From NCBI GenBank assembly GCA_034521955.1, contig JAXHLT010000005.1, forward strand, positions 1 through 64,000: DNA of 64,000 bases. Reading direction: 5' to 3'. Of the stretch, positions 56,521 through 64,000 are shown piece after piece. Position 1 is the stretch's first letter; each line of letters opens with the position of its first letter. Made by a program: the position numbers and the translations under genes. Source of the stretch: M55B127 sp034521955. GTDB taxonomy: Bacteria; Bacillota; Halanaerobiia; Halanaerobiales; M55B127. The notes beneath the pieces are model-generated. The model saw only the letters and a list, made by a program, of their open reading frames with translations, made no database searches and was not told where the DNA came from.

Positions 56521-58107
56521 TTATAAGAACTTTCCATTGGTTTTACTTACAACATTTTTATCATTAACAACAATATTACCATTAAGTATTACATATTTTA
56601 TTCCCTCACCCGTTAGTTCAGGTTCTTCATAAGTAGCTAAATCTTTAATCTTTTCAAAATCAAGGATTACTAAATCAGCAAAATAGTTTTCTTTAATTAA
56701 TCCTCTGTCTTTTAGTTTTAACTTTTCAGCAGGAAGTGAAGTCATCTTTCTAATTGTTTTTTCCAAACTTAATAGATTTTTCTCTTTAATGAATTTATCT
56801 AATATTTTAAAATATGTTCCAAAAAGTCTAGGATGTGGCTTTCCATCTAGTTTTATACCATCAGTTCCAACCATAATATATTCTTTTTTAAATATCCTGT
56901 ATAAATCCTCTTCATCTACACTGAAAATTAATACTGTTACTTCTCCTCTTTCTTCAACAATTAATTTATATAATACTTCATATTTGTCTATTGCCCATAG
57001 TTTGGAGATTTCTAATAAACTCTTCCCAACTATATCTTTTTTTGCTTTGCTTTTTACAGAGTTAATTACAATATTGCCCCAGCCTGAGGATTTAATTATA
57101 TTATCCCAGCCATCTATTCCATTTTCAATTTCATCTTTAATTCTTATCTTTATATTATCTTTATTACTTTTTAACTTTTCTATTAAACTACTTGTACCAC
57201 CATCTAAACTCCATTGTGGCAATAAAGCACTTATAAAAGTGCTCCCGGCTTTATATGGATACTGATCACAGTTAATATTATAACCTTCATCTCTTGCTTT
57301 TTCAATTAATGTAAGGACCTCTTTGGATTTTCCCCAATTATCTTTTCCTGATATGTTAAGGTGTGAAACTTCAACAGAAACACCTGTTTTTTTGGCAATC
57401 TCTATTACATCTTTTATTGATTTTATTATTTCATCAGATTCATTACGAAGATGGATAGTAAATATCTTATCATGTTTAGCTAATATATTGCAAAGATATG
57501 TTAACTCTTCCAGGTTAGCGTATGAACATGGGGGGTATAGCAAACCTGTAGACATACCATAAGCACCGTCTTTTAAGTATTCTTCTAAAATTAACCCCAT
57601 CTCTTTTTTTTCGTTTTCATCTGCTGTTTTTTCTTTAAATCCCATAACAGATATTCTTAAAGCTCCGTGTGGTATTAAATTTACAATATTAATTCCTAAA
57701 TTGTTTTCTGTAAATTGTTTTTTAAAGGTTTCATAATTGTTCCAAGAAATTTCAATATCTTCAAGATTAAATAACTTTGATGCAAAATCATAAAGGTCGC
57801 TTTTTTTCTCTGGATTTACTGGTATAAATCCTATTCCACAGTTTCCATTAACTACAGTTGTTACTCCTTGTTTAATTTTTGGTGCTACTGTATTGGTTTT
57901 TAAGATCTCTACTTCATCGTGACAGTGCATATCTATAAAGCCGGGAACAACATTTTTATTTTCTGCATTAATAATCTTTTTTGCTTCATCATTAATATTT
58001 TCATCTATTTTAACTATCTTTTCACCTATTATAGCGATATCTGATTTATAAGAGCTTTCTCCACTACCATCTATAATATTTGCGTTTTTTATAATCAAGT
58101 CATACAA
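56521..58107 (-). CDS. N-acyl-D-amino-acid deacylase family amidohydrolase
   Basis: 528 aa, the size of D-aminoacylases. The metal-dependent amidohydrolase fold is shown by VPGFIDMHCHDEVEIL (HxH), NGNCGIGFIPVN, GLLYPPCSYANLEEL, HLRNE, EVSHLNISG and the late Asp in MVGTDGIKLDGKPHPR. It probably removes an acyl group from N-acyl-D-amino acids. It ends the TRAP operon (24 nt after the M20 gene), so the TRAP system may bring in such substrates. Confidence 0.87.
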   Translation of the reverse strand: MYDLIIKNANIIDGSGESSYKSDIAIIGEKIVKIDENINDEAKKIINAENKNVVPGFIDMHCHDEVEILKTNTVAPKIKQGVTTVVNGNCGIGFIPVNPEKKSDLYDFASKLFNLEDIEISWNNYETFKKQFTENNLGINIVNLIPHGALRISVMGFKEKTADENEKKEMGLILEEYLKDGAYGMSTGLLYPPCSYANLEELTYLCNILAKHDKIFTIHLRNESDEIIKSIKDVIEIAKKTGVSVEVSHLNISGKDNWGKSKEVLTLIEKARDEGYNINCDQYPYKAGSTFISALLPQWSLDGGTSSLIEKLKSNKDNIKIRIKDEIENGIDGWDNIIKSSGWGNIVINSVKSKAKKDIVGKSLLEISKLWAIDKYEVLYKLIVEERGEVTVLIFSVDEEDLYRIFKKEYIMVGTDGIKLDGKPHPRLFGTYFKILDKFIKEKNLLSLEKTIRKMTSLPAEKLKLKDRGLIKENYFADLVILDFEKIKDLATYEEPELTGEGIKYVILNGNIVVNDKNVVSKTNGKFL

Positions 58108-58131
58108 TTTAAGCCCTTCTTTCTTTTACGT

Positions 58132-59334
58132 TTAATAGCATAGTTCAATTATTAAAGATAGATAAACTTTTACTGCTTTTTTTAACTGTTCAATCTCTAA
58201 ACTTTCATCTGCAGCATGGCATTGTTCTGGTAGACCAGGTCCAAATACTACAGAAGGTATATTAAGTTCATTTACAAAAAGGGCTGCATCACTCCAACCC
58301 CTAAATGAAGTTACTTCTGTATCTTTTAAACCGGAGTTTTTAACACCTTTTTTTAACGCTTTAATTAATTTATTATCTTCGTTTGTTTTTAAAGGAATAT
58401 TTTTCAAAGGACATATCCTATCATCCATACTAATGATTTCTGTTTGATATGCTGGATATGCAGCATTTAGACGTGTTATTATCCTTTTTATTTCCTCATA
58501 TATATCTTCACGCTTTTCTTCCGTTGTATATCTTCTATCCACTTCAATATAACAAACACTTGGTACTATATTAGGATCATTCCCTCCTGAAATAACTCCC
58601 ACATTTACTGTTGGATTACCCATTATCTCATTTTCTCTCATCTCTAGTTCTTTATTTAATAGTTCAATCTCACTTGCAATCCTACAGGCATGATAAATTG
58701 GATTTATTCCCTTTTCTGGTGTACTACCATGAGCAGACTTACCTTTAATTATTATTTTTATCCACTCCATACCCTTGTGAGCATTACAGATTTTTAAATT
58801 AGTAGGCTCACCTACCACAGCATAATCTACATCAATATTTTTATCTACTAAATCTACTGATCCAACTGATCTTTGTTCTTGATCAATTACTCCTGTAAAA
58901 AACAAGTCTCCTTTTAATTTTATATCTGACCTTTTAATCAAAGCCATTGCAGTAAGCATTGCTGCAATTGAACCTTTCATATCAACTGCTCCTCTACCTG
59001 AAATCTTCTTTTTAGTAATAACAGGTTCAAAAGCAGGTATTACCATATTATAAGGAGGTACAGTATCTAAATGTCCATTAAACATTAGACTTTCCTTTTT
59101 ACCATTTCCACTTATTTTGGCAATTAAGTTTGGACGGTTTTCTTCAATGTATTCTATTTTTACATCTTCTATATTTTCATTAATAAAATAATCTCTAATA
59201 TACTCAGCAATTTTGCTTTCTTGATATTGACTGTATTTGTGACTTGGAATTTTAATTAGATCTGCTAATAAATTTACTGCCTCATCGTCATTATAGTTAT
59301 CTAATATTTTTTCTAATAATTCTTCCTTGGACAT
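58132..59334 (-). CDS. M20 family metallopeptidase/deacylase (ArgE/DapE type)
   Basis: 400 aa with M20 metal motifs: MFNGHLDTVPP, SGRGAVDMKGSIAAML, the catalytic Glu in GVIDQEQRSVGS, VVGEPTNLKI, and the terminal His in GPGLPEQCHAADE. It cleaves amide bonds of N-acylated amino acids or dipeptides. Together with the M38 deacylase it gives two stereochemically different hydrolases for imported acyl-amino acids, which is inference. Confidence 0.88.
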   Translation of the reverse strand: MSKEELLEKILDNYNDDEAVNLLADLIKIPSHKYSQYQESKIAEYIRDYFINENIEDVKIEYIEENRPNLIAKISGNGKKESLMFNGHLDTVPPYNMVIPAFEPVITKKKISGRGAVDMKGSIAAMLTAMALIKRSDIKLKGDLFFTGVIDQEQRSVGSVDLVDKNIDVDYAVVGEPTNLKICNAHKGMEWIKIIIKGKSAHGSTPEKGINPIYHACRIASEIELLNKELEMRENEIMGNPTVNVGVISGGNDPNIVPSVCYIEVDRRYTTEEKREDIYEEIKRIITRLNAAYPAYQTEIISMDDRICPLKNIPLKTNEDNKLIKALKKGVKNSGLKDTEVTSFRGWSDAALFVNELNIPSVVFGPGLPEQCHAADESLEIEQLKKAVKVYLSLIIELCY

Positions 59335-59361
59335 TTACAGTTCCTCCTTAAAAATCTGGTA

Positions 59362-60648
59362 TTAATATAATCCTAATAATTTTGGTACAAACATTGAAAT
59401 TTGAGGTACATAAGTAATTAGTAATAATACAGAAACTTCTATTAATATAAAAGGCCAGATTTCTTTAGAAATTTCTTCTAACGTTAACTTTGATATCCCA
59501 CAGGCAACAAACAGACATGCCCCTAAAGGTGGTGTCATCAAAGCAATATTTAAGTTTACTACCATTATTATACCAAAATGTAGGGGGTGAACTCCAACAC
59601 TAACTGCTAATGGATGTAAAATAGGTCCTAAAATTATTAAGGCAGCTGTCATATCCATAAACATACCTAATATAATTAAGATCGCATTAATTATTAGTAA
59701 AACTATTATCTTGTTTTGACTAACACTTAAAATCATAGATCCAATTAACTCCGGTATCTGTTCATTAGCCAATATCCAACCCAATATTGATGCTGCTGAT
59801 AATATAATAAATACTGAACCACTATTTCTTACCATTTCATATAATAGTTCTGGAATATCTTTAAGTTTTAAATTTTTGAAGACAAAAAATCCAACAAACA
59901 ATGCATATAATACTGCAATTGCTGCCGCTTCTGTTGGGGTGAATATTCCTGATAAAATTCCTCCTAATATTATTACAGGCATTAAGAGAGGAATTATAGC
60001 TTCTTTAAAGCTTATAGCAATCTCTTTTAATGTAGGCCTTTTGTCTCCAATAGGATAATTTCTTTTCTTAGATATGTAACCAGCTGCTAACATAAGTGAA
60101 ATACCAACTAAAACTCCCGGAACAATTCCAGCAGCAAAAAGACCAGCGATGGAAACATTCATTAAAGATCCATAAATTACCATGATAATACTGGGGGGGA
60201 TTATCGGTCCGATAATTGATGAAGCTGCTGTAATAGCAGCAGAAAAGTCTTTATCATAACCATCCTCAACCATTGCTGGTATTAACATAGTTCCTAATGC
60301 TGCTGTATCAGAAACTGCTGCACCGGTTAGACCTGCAAAGAAAATACTAACTAAGATATTAACATGTGCTAGTCCACCTCTAATATGTCCAACTAAAACA
60401 TTAGCTAATTTTACTAATCGATGTGTGATCTGTATCCTGTTCATAATATCTCCAGCTAACATAAAAAAGGGCATTGCCATTAAAGCAAACATATTTATCC
60501 CTGAATAAAATCTTTGAGGTACTAACATCATTAATACTGGTGCATCCATTTTTATAAATGTAAATACTGCAGTAATACCTAAAGCAAATGCAATCGGTGT
60601 TCCTGCAAGTAATAAAAGGAAAAATACAATTACCATAAAACTAATCAT
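59362..60648 (-). CDS. dctM: TRAP transporter large permease (DctM)
   Basis: 428 aa with about 11-12 TM helices. Family markers include PQRFYSGINMFALMAMPFF, GLTGAAVSDTAALGTMLIPA and IIGPIIPPSIIMVIYG. It forms the Na+-driven translocation pathway with DctQ. It overlaps dctQ by 4 nt. Confidence 0.93.
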   Translation of the reverse strand: MISFMVIVFFLLLLAGTPIAFALGITAVFTFIKMDAPVLMMLVPQRFYSGINMFALMAMPFFMLAGDIMNRIQITHRLVKLANVLVGHIRGGLAHVNILVSIFFAGLTGAAVSDTAALGTMLIPAMVEDGYDKDFSAAITAASSIIGPIIPPSIIMVIYGSLMNVSIAGLFAAGIVPGVLVGISLMLAAGYISKKRNYPIGDKRPTLKEIAISFKEAIIPLLMPVIILGGILSGIFTPTEAAAIAVLYALFVGFFVFKNLKLKDIPELLYEMVRNSGSVFIILSAASILGWILANEQIPELIGSMILSVSQNKIIVLLIINAILIILGMFMDMTAALIILGPILHPLAVSVGVHPLHFGIIMVVNLNIALMTPPLGACLFVACGISKLTLEEISKEIWPFILIEVSVLLLITYVPQISMFVPKLLGLY

Positions 60649-61148
60649 TTATGATCACCTAATTCTGTAATATCTATAATCATCTGTAAGATTAACTGTA
60701 TTGAAGTAAATAACCCCATGACTGGTACAGAAAGCAAGGGCCAGTACATTGAGATCCTTAAAGCAGGTGAAAGTTGATTACGCGCTCCATCCGCCATCTT
60801 ATAACCATGTATTATTAATATGTATAAAAAGTATAAAATAAAGAGATTTATAATAACTCTAATAATTTTTCTAATTTTAGGTTTAAACTTATTTACTACA
60901 ATTTCAATACCTACATGTTCTCTTCTTTTTAATGTTATGCTTGCACCTACTAAAGCCATCCAGATCATCAAATATCTAGCTGCTTCTTCAGTCCAAAGTA
61001 ATGGGTCGTTAAATGCATATCTCCAAAGTGTACCTACTAATACTACTAATACCATACCTCCCCCAATTACCATTAGAGGGATAGCTGTTATTCTTTCAAA
61101 AATGTTGCTGATTTTACGAGCCCATTCATTTATACTCAAACTAATCAC
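60645..61148 (-). CDS. dctQ: TRAP transporter small permease (DctQ)
   Basis: 167 aa with four TM helices and the family pattern DPLLWTEEAARYLMIWMALVG. Pairs with DctM. Start 61148 follows GGGGTGATT. Confidence 0.92.
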   Translation of the reverse strand: MISLSINEWARKISNIFERITAIPLMVIGGGMVLVVLVGTLWRYAFNDPLLWTEEAARYLMIWMALVGASITLKRREHVGIEIVVNKFKPKIRKIIRVIINLFILYFLYILIIHGYKMADGARNQLSPALRISMYWPLLSVPVMGLFTSIQLILQMIIDITELGDHK

Positions 61149-61163
61149 CCCATAATTTTTAAG

Positions 61164-61189
61164 CTGGGGATAAAAAAATTTATCCCCAG
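61164..61189 (-). other. Intercistronic stem-loop between dctP and dctQ
   Basis: CTGGGGATAAA pairs with TTTATCCCCAG around a short A-rich loop. The minus strand after it is CTTAAAAATT, without a T-run, so it is not a plain terminator. Such hairpins can protect or attenuate mRNA so that the binding protein is made in excess of the permeases. Confidence 0.65.
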
Positions 61190-61209
61190 TATATAAATCT
61201 AATAAATTA

Positions 61210-62250
61210 TTAGTATAGTTTGGCTTCTGCTTCTTCTACTGCTTCTAATAAATCATTAGCCAACTGTACTCCTTTTTCTCCTAGATCTTCTTCTATTGCT
61301 TCTAAAACGGCTGGAACAGCCAAATCTTTAAACTGTTTAAGCTCTTCACTTGTTGGTGAATATACTTCAATACCAGCTTCTTCTAAAAATCCTACCCCAT
61401 ATTCTGTTGCGGAAAGCATTAATTTTTTGCCCTGTCCTGCAACTGCTGCATTTGTATATGCATTAGTAAATATTTTTCTCTGCTCTTCAGTTAATGAATT
61501 ATAAAAGTCTTGACTTGTTATCCACCAATCTGCTCCATATAAATGATTGGTTAATGTAGCATAGTCCTGAACTTCCTGTAATCCACCAATAGCCATTATA
61601 GGAATTGGGTTATGTTGGCCTTCTACAACACCAGTTTGAAGTGAAGTATATAGTTCAGACCAAGCTACTGGAGTTGCAGCTCCACCTAATGACCTCATCA
61701 TTGCTATATGACTAGGTACAGACATAGTTCTAAATTTAATACCTTTCATATCTGCTGGTGTCTTTATAGGTCTAACATTATTACTTAATACATAAAAACT
61801 ACCACCACTTGTAGTTAAGAATCTAAATCCGGTTTCTTCTAATATATTTTTTCTTAATTGGTCACCAAACTCACCGTTAAATACTTCATTTGCCACAGCA
61901 TGGTTTGGAATAGCAAAAGGTAAATCTATTGCACTTATTGCTGGATAAAACTGAGCTAATCCTCCAATTGAAGCAATATTTACTTGTAATACATTTGCTT
62001 TAGTTAGTTCCATTCTTTCTCTTTGCTCACCCATCGAACTTGCTGGATATATCTTTACTTCCATTTCACCATTAGACTGTGTCTCTACAATATTTTTAAA
62101 AACTAGTGCTGCAGTATGTATACTAGATACCTCTGCATTACCTGGTTCTTCATGTGCCAATTTGATAATTAAAGGAGCTGCACTTACACTAATAGTTGAG
62201 ATTAAGATAAAAACCATCAAAAAAGTAATTGTTCTAATTTTTTTACTCAT
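61210..62250 (-). CDS. dctP: TRAP transporter substrate-binding protein (DctP)
   Basis: 346 aa with a signal peptide (residues 1-25, FLMVFILISTISVSA-AP). Mature start IIKLAHEEPGN; the conserved ligand-binding Arg lies in DMKGIKFRTMSVPSHIAMM, followed by ALGG-like SLGGAATPVAWSELYTSLQTGVVEGQHNPI (residues about 175-205). It belongs to the DctP family for carboxylate-bearing ligands, which suits N-acyl amino acids. First gene of the operon, with a sigma-54 promoter about 80 nt upstream. Confidence 0.93.
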   Translation of the reverse strand: MSKKIRTITFLMVFILISTISVSAAPLIIKLAHEEPGNAEVSSIHTAALVFKNIVETQSNGEMEVKIYPASSMGEQRERMELTKANVLQVNIASIGGLAQFYPAISAIDLPFAIPNHAVANEVFNGEFGDQLRKNILEETGFRFLTTSGGSFYVLSNNVRPIKTPADMKGIKFRTMSVPSHIAMMRSLGGAATPVAWSELYTSLQTGVVEGQHNPIPIMAIGGLQEVQDYATLTNHLYGADWWITSQDFYNSLTEEQRKIFTNAYTNAAVAGQGKKLMLSATEYGVGFLEEAGIEVYSPTSEELKQFKDLAVPAVLEAIEEDLGEKGVQLANDLLEAVEEAEAKLY

Positions 62251-62328
62251 CTACTCTTACCTCCATATTTTTTGTTTGGACTAAAGTAAAAAATTACACC
62301 TCCTATTCCCCTTTTGACTATTATAAAG

Positions 62329-62344
62329 TGCATTTTTTATGCCA
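62329..62344 (-). promoter_or_regulatory. Sigma-54 (-24/-12) promoter of the TRAP operon
   Basis: Minus strand TGGCATAAAAAATGCA: GG and GC with exactly 10 nt between. Located 79 nt before dctP and next to a sigma-54 activator gene. Confidence 0.85.
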
Positions 62345-62436
62345 ATTATCAGAAAATAAAAAATATTTATATATTTCCTATATTTATAGTGATTTATTCA
62401 AAATTAATATATAAAATCTATATAAAACAAAAAAAT

Positions 62437-62476
62437 AATTCCATTAAAGCGGAATTATTTCCACTTATCCGGAATT
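62437..62476. promoter_or_regulatory. Tandem 20-bp palindromes, enhancer for the TRAP operon
   Basis: AATTCCATTAAAGCGGAATT (62437-62456) is directly followed by ATTTCCACTTATCCGGAATT (62457-62476). Both are TTCC-N8-GGAA dyads with identical 20-bp pitch, so two activator dimers would bind the same DNA face. They lie about 120-150 nt upstream of the sigma-54 start and end one base before the activator stop codon at 62478. Confidence 0.78.
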
Positions 62477-62477
62477 A

Positions 62478-64000
62478 TTATTCTATATTATACTTATTGA
62501 TTTTTTTATATAAAGTTGTTTTTCCTATCCCTAAACTATCTGCAGCTTTAAGTTTTCCTTTTGTGCTTCTACCATATTTATTTAATGCTTTAATTATTAG
62601 ATCTTGTTCCACCTTGTTAATTTCACTTTCAAGATCATCACTAATTTCTTTCATATCAATACTGAATAATCTATTTGGCAGATTATCTATTGTTAGTAAA
62701 TTAGTAGTTTCCATATTAATTGCATATTCTATAACATTTTCTAGCTCTCTTACATTACCCGGCCAATTATAATTAAGGAGTTTTTCTTTAACCTGGTCTG
62801 TAATCCCCTTAATATTTTTATTTAACTTATGATTAAATTTCTTTATAAAGTGCTCTACTAATAACAAGATATCTTTATCTCTTTTTCTAAGTGGTGGTAT
62901 ATATAGAGGTATAACATTTAGACGATAGTATAAATCTTCCCTAAACTTTTTATCTTTAATTAATTTTTCTAAGTTCCTGTTTGTTGCAGATATAATACGA
63001 ACATCTACATCTATCTTTTTAACTCCCCCTACTCTATAAAACTGTCTATCTTGAATAAACTTTAAAATCTTTGCCTGAAGTTGTAAGAGGCATATCTCCT
63101 ATCTCATCTAAAAATATTGTACCCTTATCTGCTATCTCAAACTTACCTGGTTTACCATCCTTTTTAGCACCTGTAAAAGAACCTGATTCATAACCAAAAA
63201 GTTCACTTTCTAATAACTCTGCTGGTATTGCAGCACAGTTTATAGATACAAAGTTTTCTTTGCTTCTTTTGCTTTCTTCATGAATTGCCCTTGCAAAGAG
63301 CTCTTTGCCTGTACCACTTTCACCTCTAATTAAAACAGAAGAACTGCTGTAAACAACTTTTTTAGCTCTATCTTTTGCATTTTTTAAAATTTTGCTTTCT
63401 CCAATTATATTGTCAAAACTTGGTTTTTTAATATCAACATAAAGGTCATTAATTATTTTTTGAATATCTTTAATACCCCTTATTGTAATTACAATACCTC
63501 TGTTTTTATTGTTCTTTTTAATGGGATTAGCACTTACAACCACTCTTTTTGAAATAGATTCATTGTTAAATATGACCTCTTTATTCCAAATCTCTTCATT
63601 AAGCTGTAAAACCTTTAAAATGGAACTGTCATTAAATATAGAATTTAGATGTTGACCTATTATAGCACTCTTTTTTACCCCGGTAATATTTTCAAACTCC
63701 TGGTTAACAAAGGTAATTAAACCCTGCAGATCAGCTACCATAATACCGGGTTTAATAGAGTCTAAAACTGAGTTTAACTGAAAAAACAGTTTTTCAGTCT
63801 CTAACTCCATCATCTTTTCAATATATTTTTCAGTTATTATATCAATTAATTGTTTTAGATAACTTTCAATCTTTTTATTATGACTCTTATTTATATTTTT
63901 ATCATCTAAATAGATAAATCCAAGCTTTCTTTTATCAATCGCAATTTCATACTTTAATAAGCTGCTTAAATTATCATCAGTAACATTTTCTGACTCAATG
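62478..64000 (-). pseudogene. Sigma-54-dependent activator with PAS domain, one frame break, 5' end outside the window
   Basis: The open frame continues past the right edge, so the N-terminus is missing. Visible are a PAS domain (GIMVADLQGLITFVNQEFEN), then an AAA+ domain: Walker A RGESGTGKELFARAI, ELFGYESGSFTGAKKDG (GSFTG instead of GAFTG), DEIGDMPL. A break near 63080 (one extra T in ACAACTT) leads to the rest of AAA+ (RIISATNRNLEKLI, PGNVRELENVIEY) and a C-terminal Fis HTH (AADSLGIGKTTLYKKINKY). It is adjacent to, and probably activates, the TRAP/deacylase operon, like other RocR/AcoR-type activators. Confidence 0.85.

Noticed and set aside
62437..62476. Reading the tandem TTCC-N8-GGAA units as a terminator of the activator gene
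   Set aside because: The two units are separate dyads with constant 20-bp pitch and no T-run after them; placement upstream of a sigma-54 promoter fits an enhancer better.

Overview
The window looks like part of a low-GC, anaerobic, fermentative Firmicutes chromosome; Halanaerobiales-like is my best guess from codon use and gene content, not from a marker gene. The supporting traits are a T-box serS leader, sigma-54 enhancer-dependent regulons, TRAP and ABC importers, ferredoxin/ETF-type redox proteins, and strong A+T bias with AAGGAGG or GGTGATT ribosome sites. Almost everything is transcribed leftward (minus strand). The exceptions are a SulP transporter, an IS3-family element and one very small gene.

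Region by region. 0-4.7 kb: an ETF / acyl-CoA dehydrogenase / MaoC hydratase / alpha-beta hydrolase cluster in which every gene carries reading-frame breaks. 5-11 kb: two unknown envelope proteins, a SulP anion transporter, a broken sugar dehydrogenase with an eroded sugar epimerase, and a NUDIX hydrolase. 11-20.3 kb: a complete acetoin dehydrogenase system (acoA, acoB, an AcoX-like kinase homologue, a methyltransferase, acoC, an E3 gene and an AcoR-type activator) with a well-formed sigma-54 promoter and two distal palindromes in front of acoA. 20.9-21.2 kb: a small membrane protein.

21.8-37.7 kb: an accessory zone beside tRNA-Ser(UGA). Three 3'-terminal fragments of that tRNA, all in the same orientation, divide it into segments. 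The segments are (a) a three-gene DUF1858/solute-binding-like, G3E GTPase and soluble ABC ATPase module; (b) an exopolysaccharide synthase locus (MshEN-GT2, BcsB-like, mannose-1-phosphate guanylyltransferase) plus an IS3 element; and (c) an AAA ATPase with a TOPRIM-like partner, probably a defence pair. No integrase remains. tRNA-Ser and T-box-controlled serS follow.

39-56 kb: a sulfur/seleno-associated cluster: C-GCAxxG-C-C protein, APH-like kinase, two transferases of the rSAM/selenodomain-associated type, a YnjBCD-like ABC importer, a TVP38 membrane protein, an 840-residue GltD-like/CCG-domain oxidoreductase, a split YeeE/YedE pair with TusA, and an exported rhodanese. Two of these genes (oxidoreductase and rhodanese) share an unusual bipartite upstream element: two dyads at exactly the same spacing. 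A PucR-type regulator and a nucleoside hydrolase sit inside this region. 56.3-64 kb: a 39-codon microprotein gene, then an N-acyl-D-amino-acid deacylase, an M20 deacylase and a TRAP transporter (DctMQP). These lie under a second sigma-54 promoter with tandem 20-bp enhancer palindromes, and their likely activator gene runs off the right edge.

Single-base frame breaks recur in about a dozen genes that otherwise keep all family motifs. Some may be sequencing indels; others (the epimerase remnant, the tRNA fragments) are clearly true decay. Frameshifted genes are listed as pseudogene with that caveat.
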